Part shown: positions 23,465 through 36,205 of the stretch, piece after piece
Position numbering within the stretch: the first letter of the stretch is position 1
Layout of the letters: each line of letters opens with the position of its first letter
From: Tausonia pullulans
Lineage: Eukaryota; Basidiomycota; Tremellomycetes; Cystofilobasidiales; Mrakiaceae
Direction: 5' to 3'
Assembly: GCA_951802195.1 (NCBI GenBank)
Contig: OX637630.1
Span: 868,001 to 932,000, forward strand
Length of the DNA stretch: 64,000 bases
Translations under genes and position numbers: made by a program
The notes under the pieces: model-generated
Told to the model about the DNA's origin: nothing
Seen by the model: the letters and a program-made list of their open reading frames with translations, nothing else
Database searches by the model: none

Positions 23465-26400
23465 ATGGGATCGACACGGCCGGCCACTAGAATCGAGTCT
23501 AGGGTAGGAGTGTGGGCTTTGCTGTAGAGGATGGCTGGCCTTGAGAGCTGACTCGCTGGCTCGCTCTCCAGTTCCGGGTGACGACAGACTGTGAGTCGCC
23601 GCCGATGCCCTGAGGGTCGCGTCGTCGTTCTCCCTCCCTTGCTGAACGCCGCCTGACCCATTCCAGACCCCGACCTCGGCCTACACTCGGCCGCTGTGAC
23701 GGGAAACGTCGGTCTTGCCTACTACGCGCTCACCCACGGCCAGCCTGTTCGTACGACCTCGTAGACCGTGCTATGAGGGATGAGCACTCAAAGAAGGGAG
23801 CTGACGACGGACGCGCGTCATCGCGTCCTTCCGCTTGCCCCATTGTGCATCGTCACCCTTCCCTTCCCTTCTCGCAGGAAAATTCGGTACTTCATGGCCT
23901 TCTCCCACTACATGCCGCCTGTAGCGGTGGCTCGGAGCAGATCGTCAACATGCTGCTCGAACGCGGCGCGGATGTCAACGCCCCTCGGTGAGTAGCCCCG
24001 GCTCCCTGCCGACTGTTCCGCGGCTCGCTGAAGAGGAGAGATATGGCGGGTTTCGGACGGCAGACTTCCGAGAAGATACAGCAATGATGCAAAAAATGCT
24101 CCTTCTGTGGGAGTGTCGGGTGAGTGGATTCTGGAGTTCTGAACATCACCCGCTCCTTGTGCTAACGCTCTCTCCTCCCCAGGCTCTGCACCGTTGCACT
24201 TTGCTGCCGCCAACGGCCACCTACCAATCGTCAAGCTTCTTCTTCTTAAGGGAGCCATTCACGACAAGCAGGACAAGGTGTGCTTCGATTTTGTGCTCGT
24301 CTTTTAGCTCGTTCTCACGTGTCCTTCTGTCTCAATCCAGCACGGTCTCACTCCAGAGGATCTCGCCCTGGCCAACGAGCACGAAGAGGTCGTGCAGGTC
24401 CTACGTGCCTGGGCGACGCTGCGTGCGAGTCTCGCTCAGCGTGACGGTTTAGTTGAGGAGGATGAAGAGGAGCAAGTGCAGGATGCTGAGGAAGGGCTCG
24501 CCAGTGTCGCACCACTCAAGACCCGGGCGGGTATGGTGGGCGTGGGTCGGAAGAAGAGTATCAAGCGCAGCCTCGACAACTTTGTCCACCGCAGCCGGAG
24601 ACCATCGGCGTCCTCGATCAGGACTGAATTCTCTACCCTCAGTGGCTCGGACGCGTCGATAACAGCCCGTGGCAAGCGGCCACAGCTCACCATCCAGCCC
24701 AACGCCGCCTACACTGACGACGACTCTGCCCTTTCCACCACCGCTCCATCCCCGACGGCCTCCGTCGAGTCAAATCAGCGCCGTCTTGCGACAGACCCCG
24801 TTTCGCCGCCGGTCGTCCTCTCTCACCTCGGAGGGTCCTCGCCCAAGCAACGTCGACCGTCCTTGCCCGCCATCCTCGAACGCGCGAGCCACGCTATCGT
24901 CCACCCTCGGTCCCATCGGGACTCGCATGCCTCTTCTTCAACCACCTCACCTTTGCCTAGTGGTCTCACCCGAAGCGCGACGAGAACGACGTTTGACTCA
25001 GACTCTGGCAGCATCTCGAGTTCTCGGCGGTTTACCAGCAACAAGACATTGCGCAAGCTGTTCGCGCGCGGTCCCCTCTCGGCGCGGAGCGTCGACAATG
25101 GTTCCTCTTCCCCTGCATCTGCCTCTCCTTCTCCTCCATCATCCCTCGCCCCACTCCCCTTTGATGACGAGGACGTCGACCGGACCATCGAGGCCATTCG
25201 ACGACAGTCCTTCGATGGCCACTTGCCACACTCCCAACGGAGCTCGCTCGAACTCCCCGGCAGTCGCACCGACTTCTCGCGCATCCGCTCTGTCTCGGCC
25301 GGCTATGAGACATCCCCATCCGCCCCTGCGACACGGACAACATTTCTCGAGGGCGCGATCCAGCCGACGCGTGCCGTCTCGGCGGGCTCGTTCTCGCCGT
25401 CCGTGCTTGACCTGACGGAGGATCGCTCCAGCTTCTACCGCCAGCGCAAGGGCAGTGAGGTCTCGTCGCCTTCGCCGCTCGCTCTCGAGTGGACGCGAAA
25501 TAGTACTAGGCCCAAGTCGCATGTCTACGGTCGAGCGGACGACGAACGAGCACGTCTCGACGGCTTCGGTATTGGCATAGAGACGCAGTCTCACTATCCA
25601 GCCGATTGGAGCGATGACGAATTTTCGGACGCACATAGTCAGCAGGCCTATCACGACAGGTCATGGTACTCCCCCTCTTCTCCCAGCTCATCCTACCGCC
25701 AGTCGCACCTGGCCCCGGGGCCAGCGACGCCGTGGAGCACTCAGGTTGGAAGGTACTCGACGGCAAATACTGCGATGTCCTCAACAGATCGGCCCGCGAG
25801 CGTTGCGAGCTCGGGTGCGTCCTCTCTTCGCAAGGTGGCGTCCGCCAATCTTCGGAGGGGAGCAACTGGAGAGGGAACCTCCCTCCGGTACGAAACAGAT
25901 CCGTACTACAGTCCGGTGGCCTCGGCCCAGAGGAGCTCGGCGGAGGACACGGCCGACTCGGACGATGCCTGGCAGAGTAACAGCCGGCTGTACGGCCCTC
26001 CGAAACGGCGATCAACGACCGACGAGCGGATGTTCAACCGAAGGTCGTTCTCAGGCGGGAATCTCTTGGCGAGTGCGACGACGCGAGCGAGTCGAAGCCG
26101 CGGGGCGAGTTTCACGTCAACGAACTCCTCGACGGTCTCAGTCTCACCACAGGCTGCTTCTCCCGCTGTCACCCCGTTGTCGACATCCCAGGAGTGGGAT
26201 CGAGAAGAGGAAGAAAGCATCGACCAGGACCCCGTCCTCGCGCCGCGCATCATGGTTTCCGTGACCTCGCCTCGACAGGGCCGCTCTCGAAACGTCAGTG
26301 TCTCCTCCGTCATCTCCACCAACGGGACCTCACCCAGCCCAGTCTCATTACTCTCGTCTGGTGCTCTGAGCACCTCCTCCTCCGGCGTTACCGCCTTTCC

Positions 26401-27993
26401 CGCCGTTCCGGAGTATCCCTCTCTCAAGCTTCAAGGAACCCTTGAGCCCCTTCACGGGATGAAGTCGACAATTCAGCGGCGCGTGTCCACCCGCGCTGAG
26501 GCACGCGATCTCGTTCGCCAGGCGGAGCGTGACATCCTCAGTCTCGGGGCATCGGGATCAACTGCCTCGCTCTCGGCCCAGCTTGCGGCCTACGGGGAGC
26601 GGCTTGCGTTGGAGCGGGCGCTGGCTCGGGGCGAGGTTGACGCCGCACAAGAGCAGGAGCAGGAGGCGGAGGAGTCAACGTCGACTCCCTCTTTCACTGG
26701 GAGAGGCAGCAGCGAGTTTGAGAGCTCTCAGTCCATGAGGGAGATGGCATATCAGCAGAAACGCGACGAGCACGGTGGAGGAGAGGCGGCCCGCGAGGAG
26801 CTGCTCAGGCCGGTTCTGCCTGCCCATGAGAGGCGGGACGAGAGTCGAGATTCGACAAGGAGCGGCAAAAGCTCTACTCGAAGCGTTATCACGATCGAGG
26901 CTAATTCGATGGCGAATGGACGGGACAGCAAGCCGTCATCCACGTCGGCGGCCAAGATCGCCCCCGTTCATGCGCTGACGCCGAGCATTTTGGATCAACC
27001 TCTGTCGGAGAAATCCGAGAAAGCCCTCTCAACGAAGAGCTTTCAGAAGCATGTCCACGAGCGCAATGAGTCTGGCAATCCAGGAAAAGGTGAGTTTTCA
27101 TCCCAGATTATCCTGTCTGCATTTCGGCGCTGATGATTCTTCCCCATCCAGCTCGCTTTGCTCCAGTGCCGCTCATCAACGTCCAGTCCGCATCATCGCC
27201 CACTTCGAAGGCCCTCTCCGACGTTGCCAAAATTTACGCGGCGCGCTCCGAGGCACTTCGCAAGAAGGGCATCGCCATCACGTCCGCCGTATCGGTCTCG
27301 CCACTCGTCTCGCCAGCGTCATCCCCGAGCTCGCGCAAGAGCAGCGCCAACAACGGCTCCGGACTCGGTGCAGATCAGCAGATGTGGATTATATCAGGTC
27401 ATCATGCCCCAGGCTCCCACAATTCGCCGATCCACGCATCCGTCCGGTCGCGGACTCTCCCAGAATCTGCTGATTCAAAGAGCATTCGTTCGACCGCCAG
27501 CCTGAGCGCCAGTGCCAGCATCAACGGCGGGGGAGGGAAGAACAGCAGCCGTCGCGGCTCCGCCGATCTTCTGCCCAAGTTGCCCCCGCCCGCGACTGGT
27601 GGGGCTGCTTCTCCGTCCTCTACTTCCAGGCTTGCAGCGACCCCCGCCCGCCTCGTCCACCCGCCCAATATTACCGCCTCGGCAACCTCCATCACCTTAG
27701 CCCCCGCCGACCTCGCGACCTTCCGCATCCCGCGCGTTCCCTCTCCGCACTCGAGGGGCGGCTCGGGCTTGTCCTCGCCTCACCTCGCCACGCCCATGGG
27801 CAAGCCCGCGAGCCTCGAGGTCGTCCGAGCGTCGCTTGAGCCCGGATCTGGGCCAATCGCGGCGCCCAGCTATTTTTCTTCCTCAGGTCGAGACGAACCC
27901 GCCCGCGAAGAGCCGGCTCTGCTCGCCGTCCCGTCAGAGCACCCGAGTAAGCGCAAGGGGTGGGGCAAGATCTTCCACAAGTCAAGGTCTTGA
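23465..27993 (+). CDS. Ankyrin-repeat protein with long Ser-rich C-terminal region
   Basis: A large fungal ankyrin protein, probably a scaffold; the partner is unknown. Eight exons (23465-23503, 23572-23590, 23667-23746, 23878-23987, 24064-24119, 24183-24277, 24341-27089, 27152-27993) encode 1329 residues; all phases close, including the 19-nt exon 2. Three or four ankyrin repeats lie at about residues 20-150: DLGLHSAAVTGNVGLAYYAL, LLPLHAACSGGSEQIVNMLL, GSAPLHFAAANGHLPIVKLL and HGLTPEDLALANEHEEV. The remaining ~1180 residues are Ser/Pro/Arg-rich and apparently disordered, with many potential phosphorylation sites, ending in the basic KGWGKIFHKSRS. The start at 23465 follows from splice phases back from the first repeat; the first two small exons are the least certain part. 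Confidence 0.85.
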
Positions 27994-28433
27994 TGTGTCG
28001 CGCTATCATTACTTCTCTCCTCGTTCCAGCTTTCCCCGTACATATCCCCTCACATTCCTTGATCCTTCTTTATTCACGAGACCGTTTCCTCCCCTCCTCC
28101 CCTCCTCCTCTTTGCCTTCTTGCGCTGCCCCTTGCTTTTGCCTGCTCGAATCCCGTCCTGTTATAGCCTCGTTTTTGCATGTGTGCTTTCTCTCTGTGTC
28201 AAGAGCTCTTAACTGTCGGAAAAAGAAAAGTCATGAGGACATTACGAGGAAGGGAAGAAAGGTTTGAAGGAGAAATCAATTGAGGGAGAAATCAAGGGCT
28301 GAAATGAGACCGAACGTTGACCACTCCTACCCCCCCCCCCCCCCTCCCCGCCCGTCCTTCTCATCCCTCCCTCTGGTTCGACGACGAGAACGCCAGCTCC
28401 TAATGGAAGGAATAGGGAGTGGGTTAGCGTGGT
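27994..28433. other. Convergent intergenic region, ankyrin gene / RhoGAP
   Basis: 440 bp between two stop codons facing each other. It is CT-rich on the left with a 15-base C run at 28330-28344. It should carry both 3' UTRs. No gene recognised. Confidence 0.5.
28330..28344. repeat. Poly-C homopolymer (15 C)
   Basis: A run of 15 cytosines followed by t and four more C, lying between two convergent genes. This is the second long C run in a 3' flank in this window. Confidence 0.8.
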
Positions 28434-31400
28434 TCAAAGTAGAAGGAATGCGAGACAGCGACGAACGGCGTTCTCGACGAGCCAGTCGATCGTCTGTGCC
28501 TTGCCGGCCATGTCGGCAAACTCGCGAGCACGGTCCACCGAGCGCATGAGGGTGGCTATGGTCGGAGGGAGGTTGATCAGCCGGGGAGATGAGAACGAAG
28601 AACGCAAGAGGGTCTACGCACGACCAAAGACGACACCGAGGTTCCGAGCGGACATCAAGTTCTCCTTCTGCAGACCCATGACTCGGTGGAGATGCATCAT
28701 AAGGTAGCGGAGAGTGTCGTAATGGGCGCGCGGGAGTTGCCGGATGAGCGGAAGAAGCTCATTCCGCTTTTGATCCGGATCACGGAGGGCTGCGAGACGA
28801 AAACGGCCGAGTGGGATCAGTCTCTTGAGTGCACGCAGGAAGAGTGTGAGATAGACGCACTGGCAGCCTCGACGAATTTTTCGTGCAGCTTGTACGTTAG
28901 CAGCGGGTCAGGCAACGAACGGAAGTACGTCTTGAGGACTGAGGTGACGCTGCTGATGTCGTTAAACGTGTCCTGGTCGCTCAGGTCGAACGAATCGTAG
29001 TCGCCACGCTCAAAGAGCTGCGTGATGTGCTTTGACTGCGATGAGCCGCCCGTCTTCCGGTAGATGCCTAGCGATCGTTCTTCAGCCTCCCGCACTGAAG
29101 AATCTCTCTCTTTCAATCGACTCACCTTCGTATTCCATGCCCACGGCATCGACGGCAGCGATGCACTTGCGGACAATGACAGGGACCGTCTCGCCGTCCG
29201 CGTCAGCCTGCTCGGTGAGGTCACGTCCAAACATGCTGACAGCTGAAGAAGAAAGTCACTGAGATCAGTCCGCGTTCTGGTATCCTGTCCATGAGCGGGT
29301 CGGTGACCTGACGTACGGGCAGGGCCAGCCTCGGCCGCATCGTCCGGGTTCTGGAGCGAGCCAGAGGGACCGCTGCAGGGCTTGTCGAGATGCGAGCCAC
29401 ACTTGGTGTGGCAGTTCGTCCCGCAAACTGGGTAGAAATGCAAGCAAGTACATAATCAGCGGCGGCCTTGGGCGGCGAGAAGAAAAGAAGCGTCATTACT
29501 TACGAGCACACCGGAGCTCGGTAATGGGCCCCCACATTTTGTCGCCGCAATGGTCGCACCGTGTGTAGCGCAGAGGCGAAATGCCATGAGGTTGGAAGAC
29601 GTGCTCCCGACCGGACCTCGCTCCGCCTGCCGACTCGTCGACCGAAACTCGGCCCTTGGAGTGGCCCAGCGGTGGAGCCAGGGCCGCCTGCTGCTTGGCC
29701 GTTGAGGAAGCCGTCGCGCTTTGAACTGGGGTAGCCTGCTCGGGACCTTTGGACGACTTATACCACTTGAACTTGCGGATCGCCGGCGCGGGTTCCATTG
29801 TCTCGATCGGCTTTGTCGTCACCTTGACGTACTTCGCGACCTCAGCAGGTTCCTCCTGCAGGGTCGTTGATGTCAACATGGACGAGAGCGAAGCTGAGTT
29901 GGAGTACTGATGGTGGGCTGTGATTAAAGAGAAAACGGGCTCATGAGCGGAGAGATTACAGACGAATGTAGCAAGAGCAGAGCCTCACTCGGTCGGAACG
30001 CTCCAGGCTTCATCGTCTGGCTGCCAACGAATATGCCTCCCGGCGAGCCTATGGCTCCACGACGAGCCCTCTCCAGCGCATCCTGAGCCTCCTCGACTTG
30101 CCGTGAGAGCGAGATCGCAAGGCCCGAGAGCTCCTCGTTCCTCGCCTGGAGGGTCGTTGACTCGTCAATATACGTCTCGCGCGTCGTCCTGAGGTCGTTG
30201 ACCTCGCGCCGGAGACGTTCGTACTCCTCCGTGAGGGGCTCGAGCTTCTCGCGATACTGCTCCTTGACGGTGTCGAGGCGGACACTGAGCGAGCGACTGA
30301 GGGAAGACGGCTGGGAGCTGACGGTGGCGGAGGCCGCGGCGAGAAGGGCGCCAGACCTGTGGGTTGGAAGGAGTCAGTCAATTAATCAGCGCTGAGGACA
30401 GAAGGAGCTCCAAAACGACGAAAGACTGACTTTGAGCTGGCCGAAAGCTCCTCAACTTCGGCGAGCGAAAGATCTCGCTCAGCCCTCAGCTTGGAAATAT
30501 CCTTCTCGAGCCCCTGCATGTCACGCGCAAGCTCCCTTGACCGACGCTGCATCAAGTCTTGACGCTTGACGTCGGCGTCCATGAGCGAGAGCCGAGCCGT
30601 TTGACCATGGATCTGGGCGCGGAGTCGCTTGACCTCGGCCTCGACCTCACGACGGGCGCTGACTTCTTTCTCGTAATCTTCGGAGGCGACGGTGAGACCT
30701 TCGATGTACCGGGCGCTTGCCCGCTGGATAACAAGAAACAAAAAAAAATGAGGTCAGAAACCTGATGGCCTTGGCAAGTAAGAGCTGAAAGGCATACCTT
30801 GATCCCATCGTACTTGCCCTTGAGATGCGCATACTTGTCCTTGATGCCCTCCACCTCTCTCAGTGCCAAGTCCAGACTCACTACTCCGACCCTGACCTCC
30901 GCTTCGCCCGCCTCCCTCGCCTTGTCCACAAGCGTCCGAAGCAATTTAAGCGCCTCGTTCGCCTCGCCACCGACAACGCCCGAGATGGAGAGCTCCGAGT
31001 CCTGGCGAGCTCGAAGGGCACTCGTGCTGTTATAAGCGGACTCCCATGACGCTGAGCGCGGGAGGGTAGGAGTGGTGTTGGTCTGGCCGGGGACCACGAG
31101 CGGCGGAGAGGGCCGTCCGCCGGAAGCATACGTTGGAGAGGGGGCCGAATGAGGGAACTCAACGAGCGGGTCACTCTTGCCGCCGTTGCTGCTGCTCGAG
31201 GACGCCTCAGCGCTAGGGTTCTCCGCATCGCTACCGGTGGCGAGCTTGGGCGTCGTTGAGTCCACCTCAATGTCTTTTCCCCCTCCTGCTGGACCCGGCG
31301 CTCTCTTCGGCAAAGTTGGTAGCGGCCGGATCGAGCCGTCCAACTGTCGCTGAGAAGCCTCCTGGTTCTGGAAGAGCATCGCAAAGTCGGGGTCATCCGC

Positions 31401-34113
31401 AAGATTGAACGAGAGCGGTCGGGGAGCGTCGAGTTGAGGAGGCTCTGTCGACACGGCGCTGGTGGATCGCTGCCTTGGAGGCTGGCCCTCCGTCTCCAAC
31501 CCGGGCGGGGTCGTGACCGTTGCTGTCGAGCTTGTTCCTCTTTCAGAAGACATCGAGGCTCGAGGTGTATCGTTCTCGAACCCGACGGTGACGGCGAAGG
31601 GAGCTGTCGAGCCGGTGACAGGAGCCGAGGAGAAGACCTGAGCATCAGAAAGGGGTGATCGAGGGAGGTCGAGGTCCTCCTGGGGGAAATCATCCGTCGC
31701 AGGGGAGCGCTGTCGTAGGCGGCTGCTGCCAGACGGAGTCCGCTCGCCTGCTGCTCGCTGGGCGTGCACATGATGCGAGGGGGACGGAGTCCGAGGCGGG
31801 CCGGTGATGGCGAGAGAAGGGTAGTGGTCTGACTCAGGGAGAGATGAGTTCCGTTGAGGTCCAAATGTGGAGATCGAGGAGGGCGACGTCGACAACTTTT
31901 CGGCTGGGTCTCGCGAGACTGTTCGTTTGGGGATGATGTTGAGAGGCGCGACTGGGGGTGAAGGGGAGGCAGGCCGACCGGGCGTCGATGACCGGAGCGG
32001 CGAGGACGGCTGCTGCTGCTGACCGAAGCCAGAGCGCAAGGGCGACGGTGGCAGAGGTGTCGTTCGTCCGTCGCCTGCACCATCGCTATTGCCAAGGGCA
32101 CCGCCGCGTCCAGCGTCGGCAACGCCCTCCGTCAGCGACGTTGATGAGGGCATGGACCCGTTAACGGCCGCGACCTGATCGGCCGAGTACGCGCCCGGGT
32201 TCATGCTTCGTCGTCGTTCCGCCTTGCTCGTCGGCCCTCCTCCGGGGACACCGAGTCCGAGGCCAAGACCGACGGCGGATCCGAGCGAGGAACTTGGAGA
32301 ATGCATCCCTGCGAGAGCATGATGCCGCATTTGAGGCTTCCCATCGTCGGCGCTGCCACGACGACCCATGTTGGGGGTTGCATTGCTACCGGCACCGGTC
32401 GGCATGGGACTCACAGGTGGGCCAAGGCTGTCCACTTCTCCAGAGATATTAGGATCGGCAGGGGCATTGCCGCCCCCGGGTCGAGGAGAGGTCGCAGCGA
32501 GGCCCATAGTCGTAAGGTTGCGGCGCATCTCGTCCCTATCGCGATCATGTGAGATCGCAGCCGATCGAGGGTTGAGTGATGGAGAGTCCTGGTTCCAAGG
32601 AGATCGGGAGTCGCCCACGGAAATTCCTGAGGGGGGCTCAGAGAAGTAGCTCCCAGCGGAGGACAGGGATGCAGAATGCGGTGAGGCGCCTCCTGACGGC
32701 GAGATAGGACCGCCGGCGGCGGACAGGTGGGAGGAAGAGCTTGCGCTGGCAGAAAGGCTCTGCTGCGAAGGCTGCTGAGAAACACACAGTGGAAGTGGGG
32801 TCAGGTCAAAGGGCAGGAAGCGGATACTTCCGAGCTGGGCCGGTTCGGTTCACCTCACGAAGCCGTGACTTTTCTTTATCCTTCTCCTTATCTTTCTTCC
32901 CCTGTCGGCGCCTCGCTTCGGCATGCCGGCGGTTTCTCGCTGCCCGCTCGTTATGGCAGGCCTGGAGAGTGAGAGAGGGGAGGTGTGAGTCACACGATCT
33001 TCAAGAAGCACTCGTTTAGGGTCCGCCCGACCCGACACTCCCACGACGCACCATGCAGTACATGCCCTGGCTGGTCTTTGCAAAGACGAGCTCCTCAATC
33101 CGTTTGTGGCAGTGTTTACAGGTGAAGCAGGCGGCGTGGTACGACTCATCGCCTGGAAGAGATGAAACGACGAGGGTTAGTCAAAGGTTAATTCGCCTGC
33201 GCCACTCCGCGCCCCCGATCGCGTCGGAAGAAGACAGGCGCGCGACGAAGGGAAGGAGGGAGGCTGAAATGCACCAGTCATAATGGCTTCGTCCATGATG
33301 GGGAGGCCGCACACGACGCACTGGAGCAAGAAGCCGTCAAATATTAGCACAAGCACGTCGACGGCGGGGTAAGGGAGGCTAACCTGGTACGAGCACGTTG
33401 AGCACACGGGCGTCCCATCCGAGAGGAGCAGGAGGTTGGTGTCGGCGGTGACCCTCTCCTGGCACTGGGGAAGGGTGGCCGGTCGTTCGGCGTTAACCCT
33501 GCATTCACTCTCGCTCAGGGCGTTTGGCCGGCAGACGAACCTTGGAGCATCGAAAGCAGTCGATGTGAAAGTATTTTGCCCTGGCACATCGTCCCCAAGG
33601 TCAAGTCGCGTTTGGCTCTCAGTCAGCGCTCGTTCCCGGTCGCGTCCCCGTTACAAGCGGCTGGGTGGGGGTGACCGACGACCACGCCCTAGCTGGCCGG
33701 GGCCGGCTCAGTAGCGAACCGATCGTCGATCCTTCCCATTCCAGAGCCAGCTCGTCAGAGCACACGGCCCCCAGGCCGGAGCCCGAGGAGAGAAAGAGAA
33801 TGCTTGGCCGCGCGACTCACCCGAACGAGACCACGGTCCCCGCCGCATCGTTGTCAATGAGGTCCTTGCACCCGCCGCAGATCTTGTCGGCCCCCGGCGA
33901 GAGTGGCTCGGGCTGGTCCATCGATGTATCGACCGAGCTCGGGGAGAGGAGCGGGGGTGGGATATGCCCGCGAGGGTGCTGCTGCTGCTGGTGCATGTGC
34001 GAGTGCGAGTGCGAGTGCGAGTGCGAGTGTGGGGAGGGAGCCCGATGGAGGTGCAGCTGCCCGTCGCGGACGCCAGGAGGAAAGCCCGGCGAGGCGGGCG
34101 AGACGGACGACAT
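28434..34113 (-). CDS. Rho GTPase-activating protein with LIM-LIM-C1-RhoGAP architecture
   Basis: Switches off Rho-family GTPases to control polarity and wall growth. Fifteen exons (33821-34113, 33541-33580, 33384-33464, 33275-33320, 33052-33152, 32854-32961, 30798-32774, 30431-30723, 29989-30356, 29504-29917, 29317-29427, 29126-29242, 28861-29067, 28622-28789, 28434-28555) give 1481 residues; every phase closes. LIM1 starts near residue 77 (CGGCKDLIDND, YFHIDCFRCSKCQ); LIM2 runs about 138-200 (CVVCGLPI, ACFTCKHCHKRI). A Ser/Pro-rich linker of ~650 residues follows, then coiled coil (about 860-1060), a C1 zinc finger about 1213-1262 (HVFQPHGISPLRYTRCDHCG, CHTKCGSHLDKPC), and RhoGAP about 1278-1470 with the arginine finger in GIYRKTGGSS and NLGVVFGPTLMRS. 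The N-terminus has a His-Ser repeat. The start at 34113 is the first ATG that fits. Confidence 0.93.
33994..34029 (+). repeat. Hexanucleotide tract (gagtgc)n coding His-Ser repeats
   Basis: About five tandem copies of gagtgc/gagtgcgagtgc within the first exon of the RhoGAP. On the coding strand they read as alternating Ser-His (HSHSHSHSHSHM), followed by four Gln. Such coding microsatellites can vary in copy number. Confidence 0.8.
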
Positions 34114-35586
34114 TGCAGGGCCGACTTGATGCAGGCGAGCGGGCGAGCTGTCCGATAGAGGGACGCTGGCGGGCGGGCGACAGGGGAGACGAGCGTCGAC
34201 GACGGCGGCGAAGGGGTCAAGGCGGAGTCGTAGAAGGGAGGAAGCCAGCAATGGAGACAAGCCCGAGATATGTGTTGGGTATCGGATGAGGTTGCGCGCT
34301 CTCTAGCGATAAAGACGGCGGAGGCAAAGCGTGAGAGGAAGGAAGGCGCCTCGGGTGGGATAGTGGACGAGCGAGACTGGAGAGAACGAGGTGGGACGCT
34401 GGCGGTCGGACGCGAGGCAGCTGCAGGCCGGCCGCCGCGAGGCAAAGGAAAGGATGGGTGGGATGGATGCGCACGACCGACCCAGCCTCGCTGAGCGACA
34501 GCGGCGGCAGCGGCCTTGACTCTGGTCGCGCTGCTCTCTCGGGCCAAGAGAAGACCGATTCTTCTTTGCCTTCTCCCGCTCCTTCCCTCTTTCTTGGCAT
34601 CCAGTCCTGATCAGGCCAGCTTCGTCGTCATTCTGGCCCGCTTGCCGCTCCACCACGTTGTGGCGATTCTCCGTATCCACTGACGCCGAGTCTGCCATCA
34701 CCGGTACTACTTGTCAGGGCCACTTTGGTGCGGCAACCTGCCTCTTATAATCAATATTTAAATGGGGTGATGGCACCTTGCTCTTCTGATGACCAGCTCT
34801 GGAATCCCGGACCGACCATCGGCTTGGCCCAAGCGAGGGGTGTCTGCCCCCTGACTGCTGCCAGCCCCCATCTCTAGCTCCAGTGAGCGCGGCCGCAGTC
34901 CATTCTATTCTGGCTCCCCCACCCACATCTCTCGGCAGAGAAGGGGAGGAACGGAAAGCAGATTCGACGTTAAAGCTTTCCCTCAGACGGCAGACTAGTA
35001 AGATGATGCTGAATGTAACCTTTGAGCGTCGATCTCTTGCTCGCAATTATAGTCATCTAATGCCCGTTTCCGTGAAGTTCTTTCTGAAATGCACAGGCGA
35101 CCGTAGAACACATGGAGGTTTCTTTGCAGAGTAAAAATCACGCGTGCCTGGGATGTAATTGTCTCTTATTTCTACCTCCCTCGCTTCATCGGACATTTGC
35201 ACTCTCACCTCCTGGCGAACTTTGTGAACTGTGGATACAGTCAGGCGCGCGCAAGTCAGCGACGCCCGTCATCTCTTGCCATCGCGTCAGTTCTGTGATG
35301 AAACATCGGAGCGCGTTTGAACGAAACGTTCTCCTAGTGCGTTTGCATCCCTTCAGCCGGGGCCAATCGTGGGACTCCACATGGATCAAGGTCTCGGCTC
35401 GATTTCCCCGGCTTTACTTGTGCGTCATGGCCCTTTGTTTACCGGTCCCTCGAACAACGTCGAAGAGGCGTGTATGATAATTTGAGGGGCGAGGGAAGCT
35501 TGCGTTGGCAGGAGTGCTTTCCCTCATGTTAATTGAGACCGGCTCTTCCCTCTCGACCTCCATCAACCTCAGCTGCTGACGCCTCC
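34114..35586. promoter_or_regulatory. Large divergent intergenic region, RhoGAP / Ser-rich hypothetical
   Basis: 1473 bp, the longest gene-free stretch here. It contains both promoters and leaders. The middle (about 34730-35480) is more AT-rich than its surroundings. A 121-codon open frame at 35112-35477 shows no motif or splice context. No tRNA cloverleaf, repeat or transposon end was recognised by eye. Confidence 0.4.
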
Positions 35587-36205
35587 ATGCTCGCCCCTCA
35601 ACCTCTCACCGACGACGCGATGCGTGTCTCTCCCTCCTCCTCCTCGTCTTTGTCCGCCTCCGCTGCTGTCCATCATCCTGCCGCTGGTCCCAGTCGTCGC
35701 CCTCAATCCCAGCGTCCAGCGGAGATGGCCGACATGCAGCGTTCCTCTTCTTCCTCCTCCCCGTCCTCCTTCTGCTCGCTCGCCCTCCTGGATCGTCTCA
35801 CCGAGGAGGACAATCGATGGATTCAACGGTGGCCGACAGCCGTGTACCACTCACCGACAACGACGTCTTCTGTTGACCGCTCCGGTGAGTCGCGATACCA
35901 TCATTGGTTAAACAACCGTCCGACCCCTGACTCTTACACCCTCAGACACGTCCAGCGTGAACCGCGGCCACCCTCCACGCTCGCCGAGCTCTCCAGCGCT
36001 CTCCACTACCACCTCCTCCTTCTCAATATCCTTCAATAGAGATAACCTGACGGCGTCGGCGGGCACCCGCGCAACTCCGGCATCGACTATCTCCGAGGCC
36101 CACTTCGGCGACGGCGACAGGTCACTGCCGTTCATCGAGCGGGCTGGTTGGGGCCAACTAGCTTCGAGGCGGGCCAGCGAGGGCGAGATGGAGACAAGGC
36201 TGTGA
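35587..36205 (+). CDS. Ser-rich hypothetical protein (185 residues)
   Basis: Two exons (35587-35884 and 35946-36205) joined at a standard gtgagt...cag intron in phase encode 185 residues. I do not recognise it. The first half has long Ser runs (SSSSSLSASAAVHHPAAGPS; RSSSSSSPSSF). A more ordered segment follows (SLALLDRLTEEDNRWIQRWP), then another Ser/Thr-rich part ending FIERAGWGQLASRRASEGE. There is no signal peptide or membrane span. The clean intron and frame argue for a real gene; the composition leaves the exact start uncertain. Confidence 0.6.

Noticed and set aside
30881-32122. 413-codon minus-strand open frame
   Set aside because: Alternative frame of the Ser/Pro-rich RhoGAP linker exon; the chosen frame joins in phase to LIM and coiled-coil exons.
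35112-35477. 121-codon plus-strand ORF in the largest intergenic gap
   Set aside because: No recognisable motif, no splice context and ordinary composition for a random open frame.
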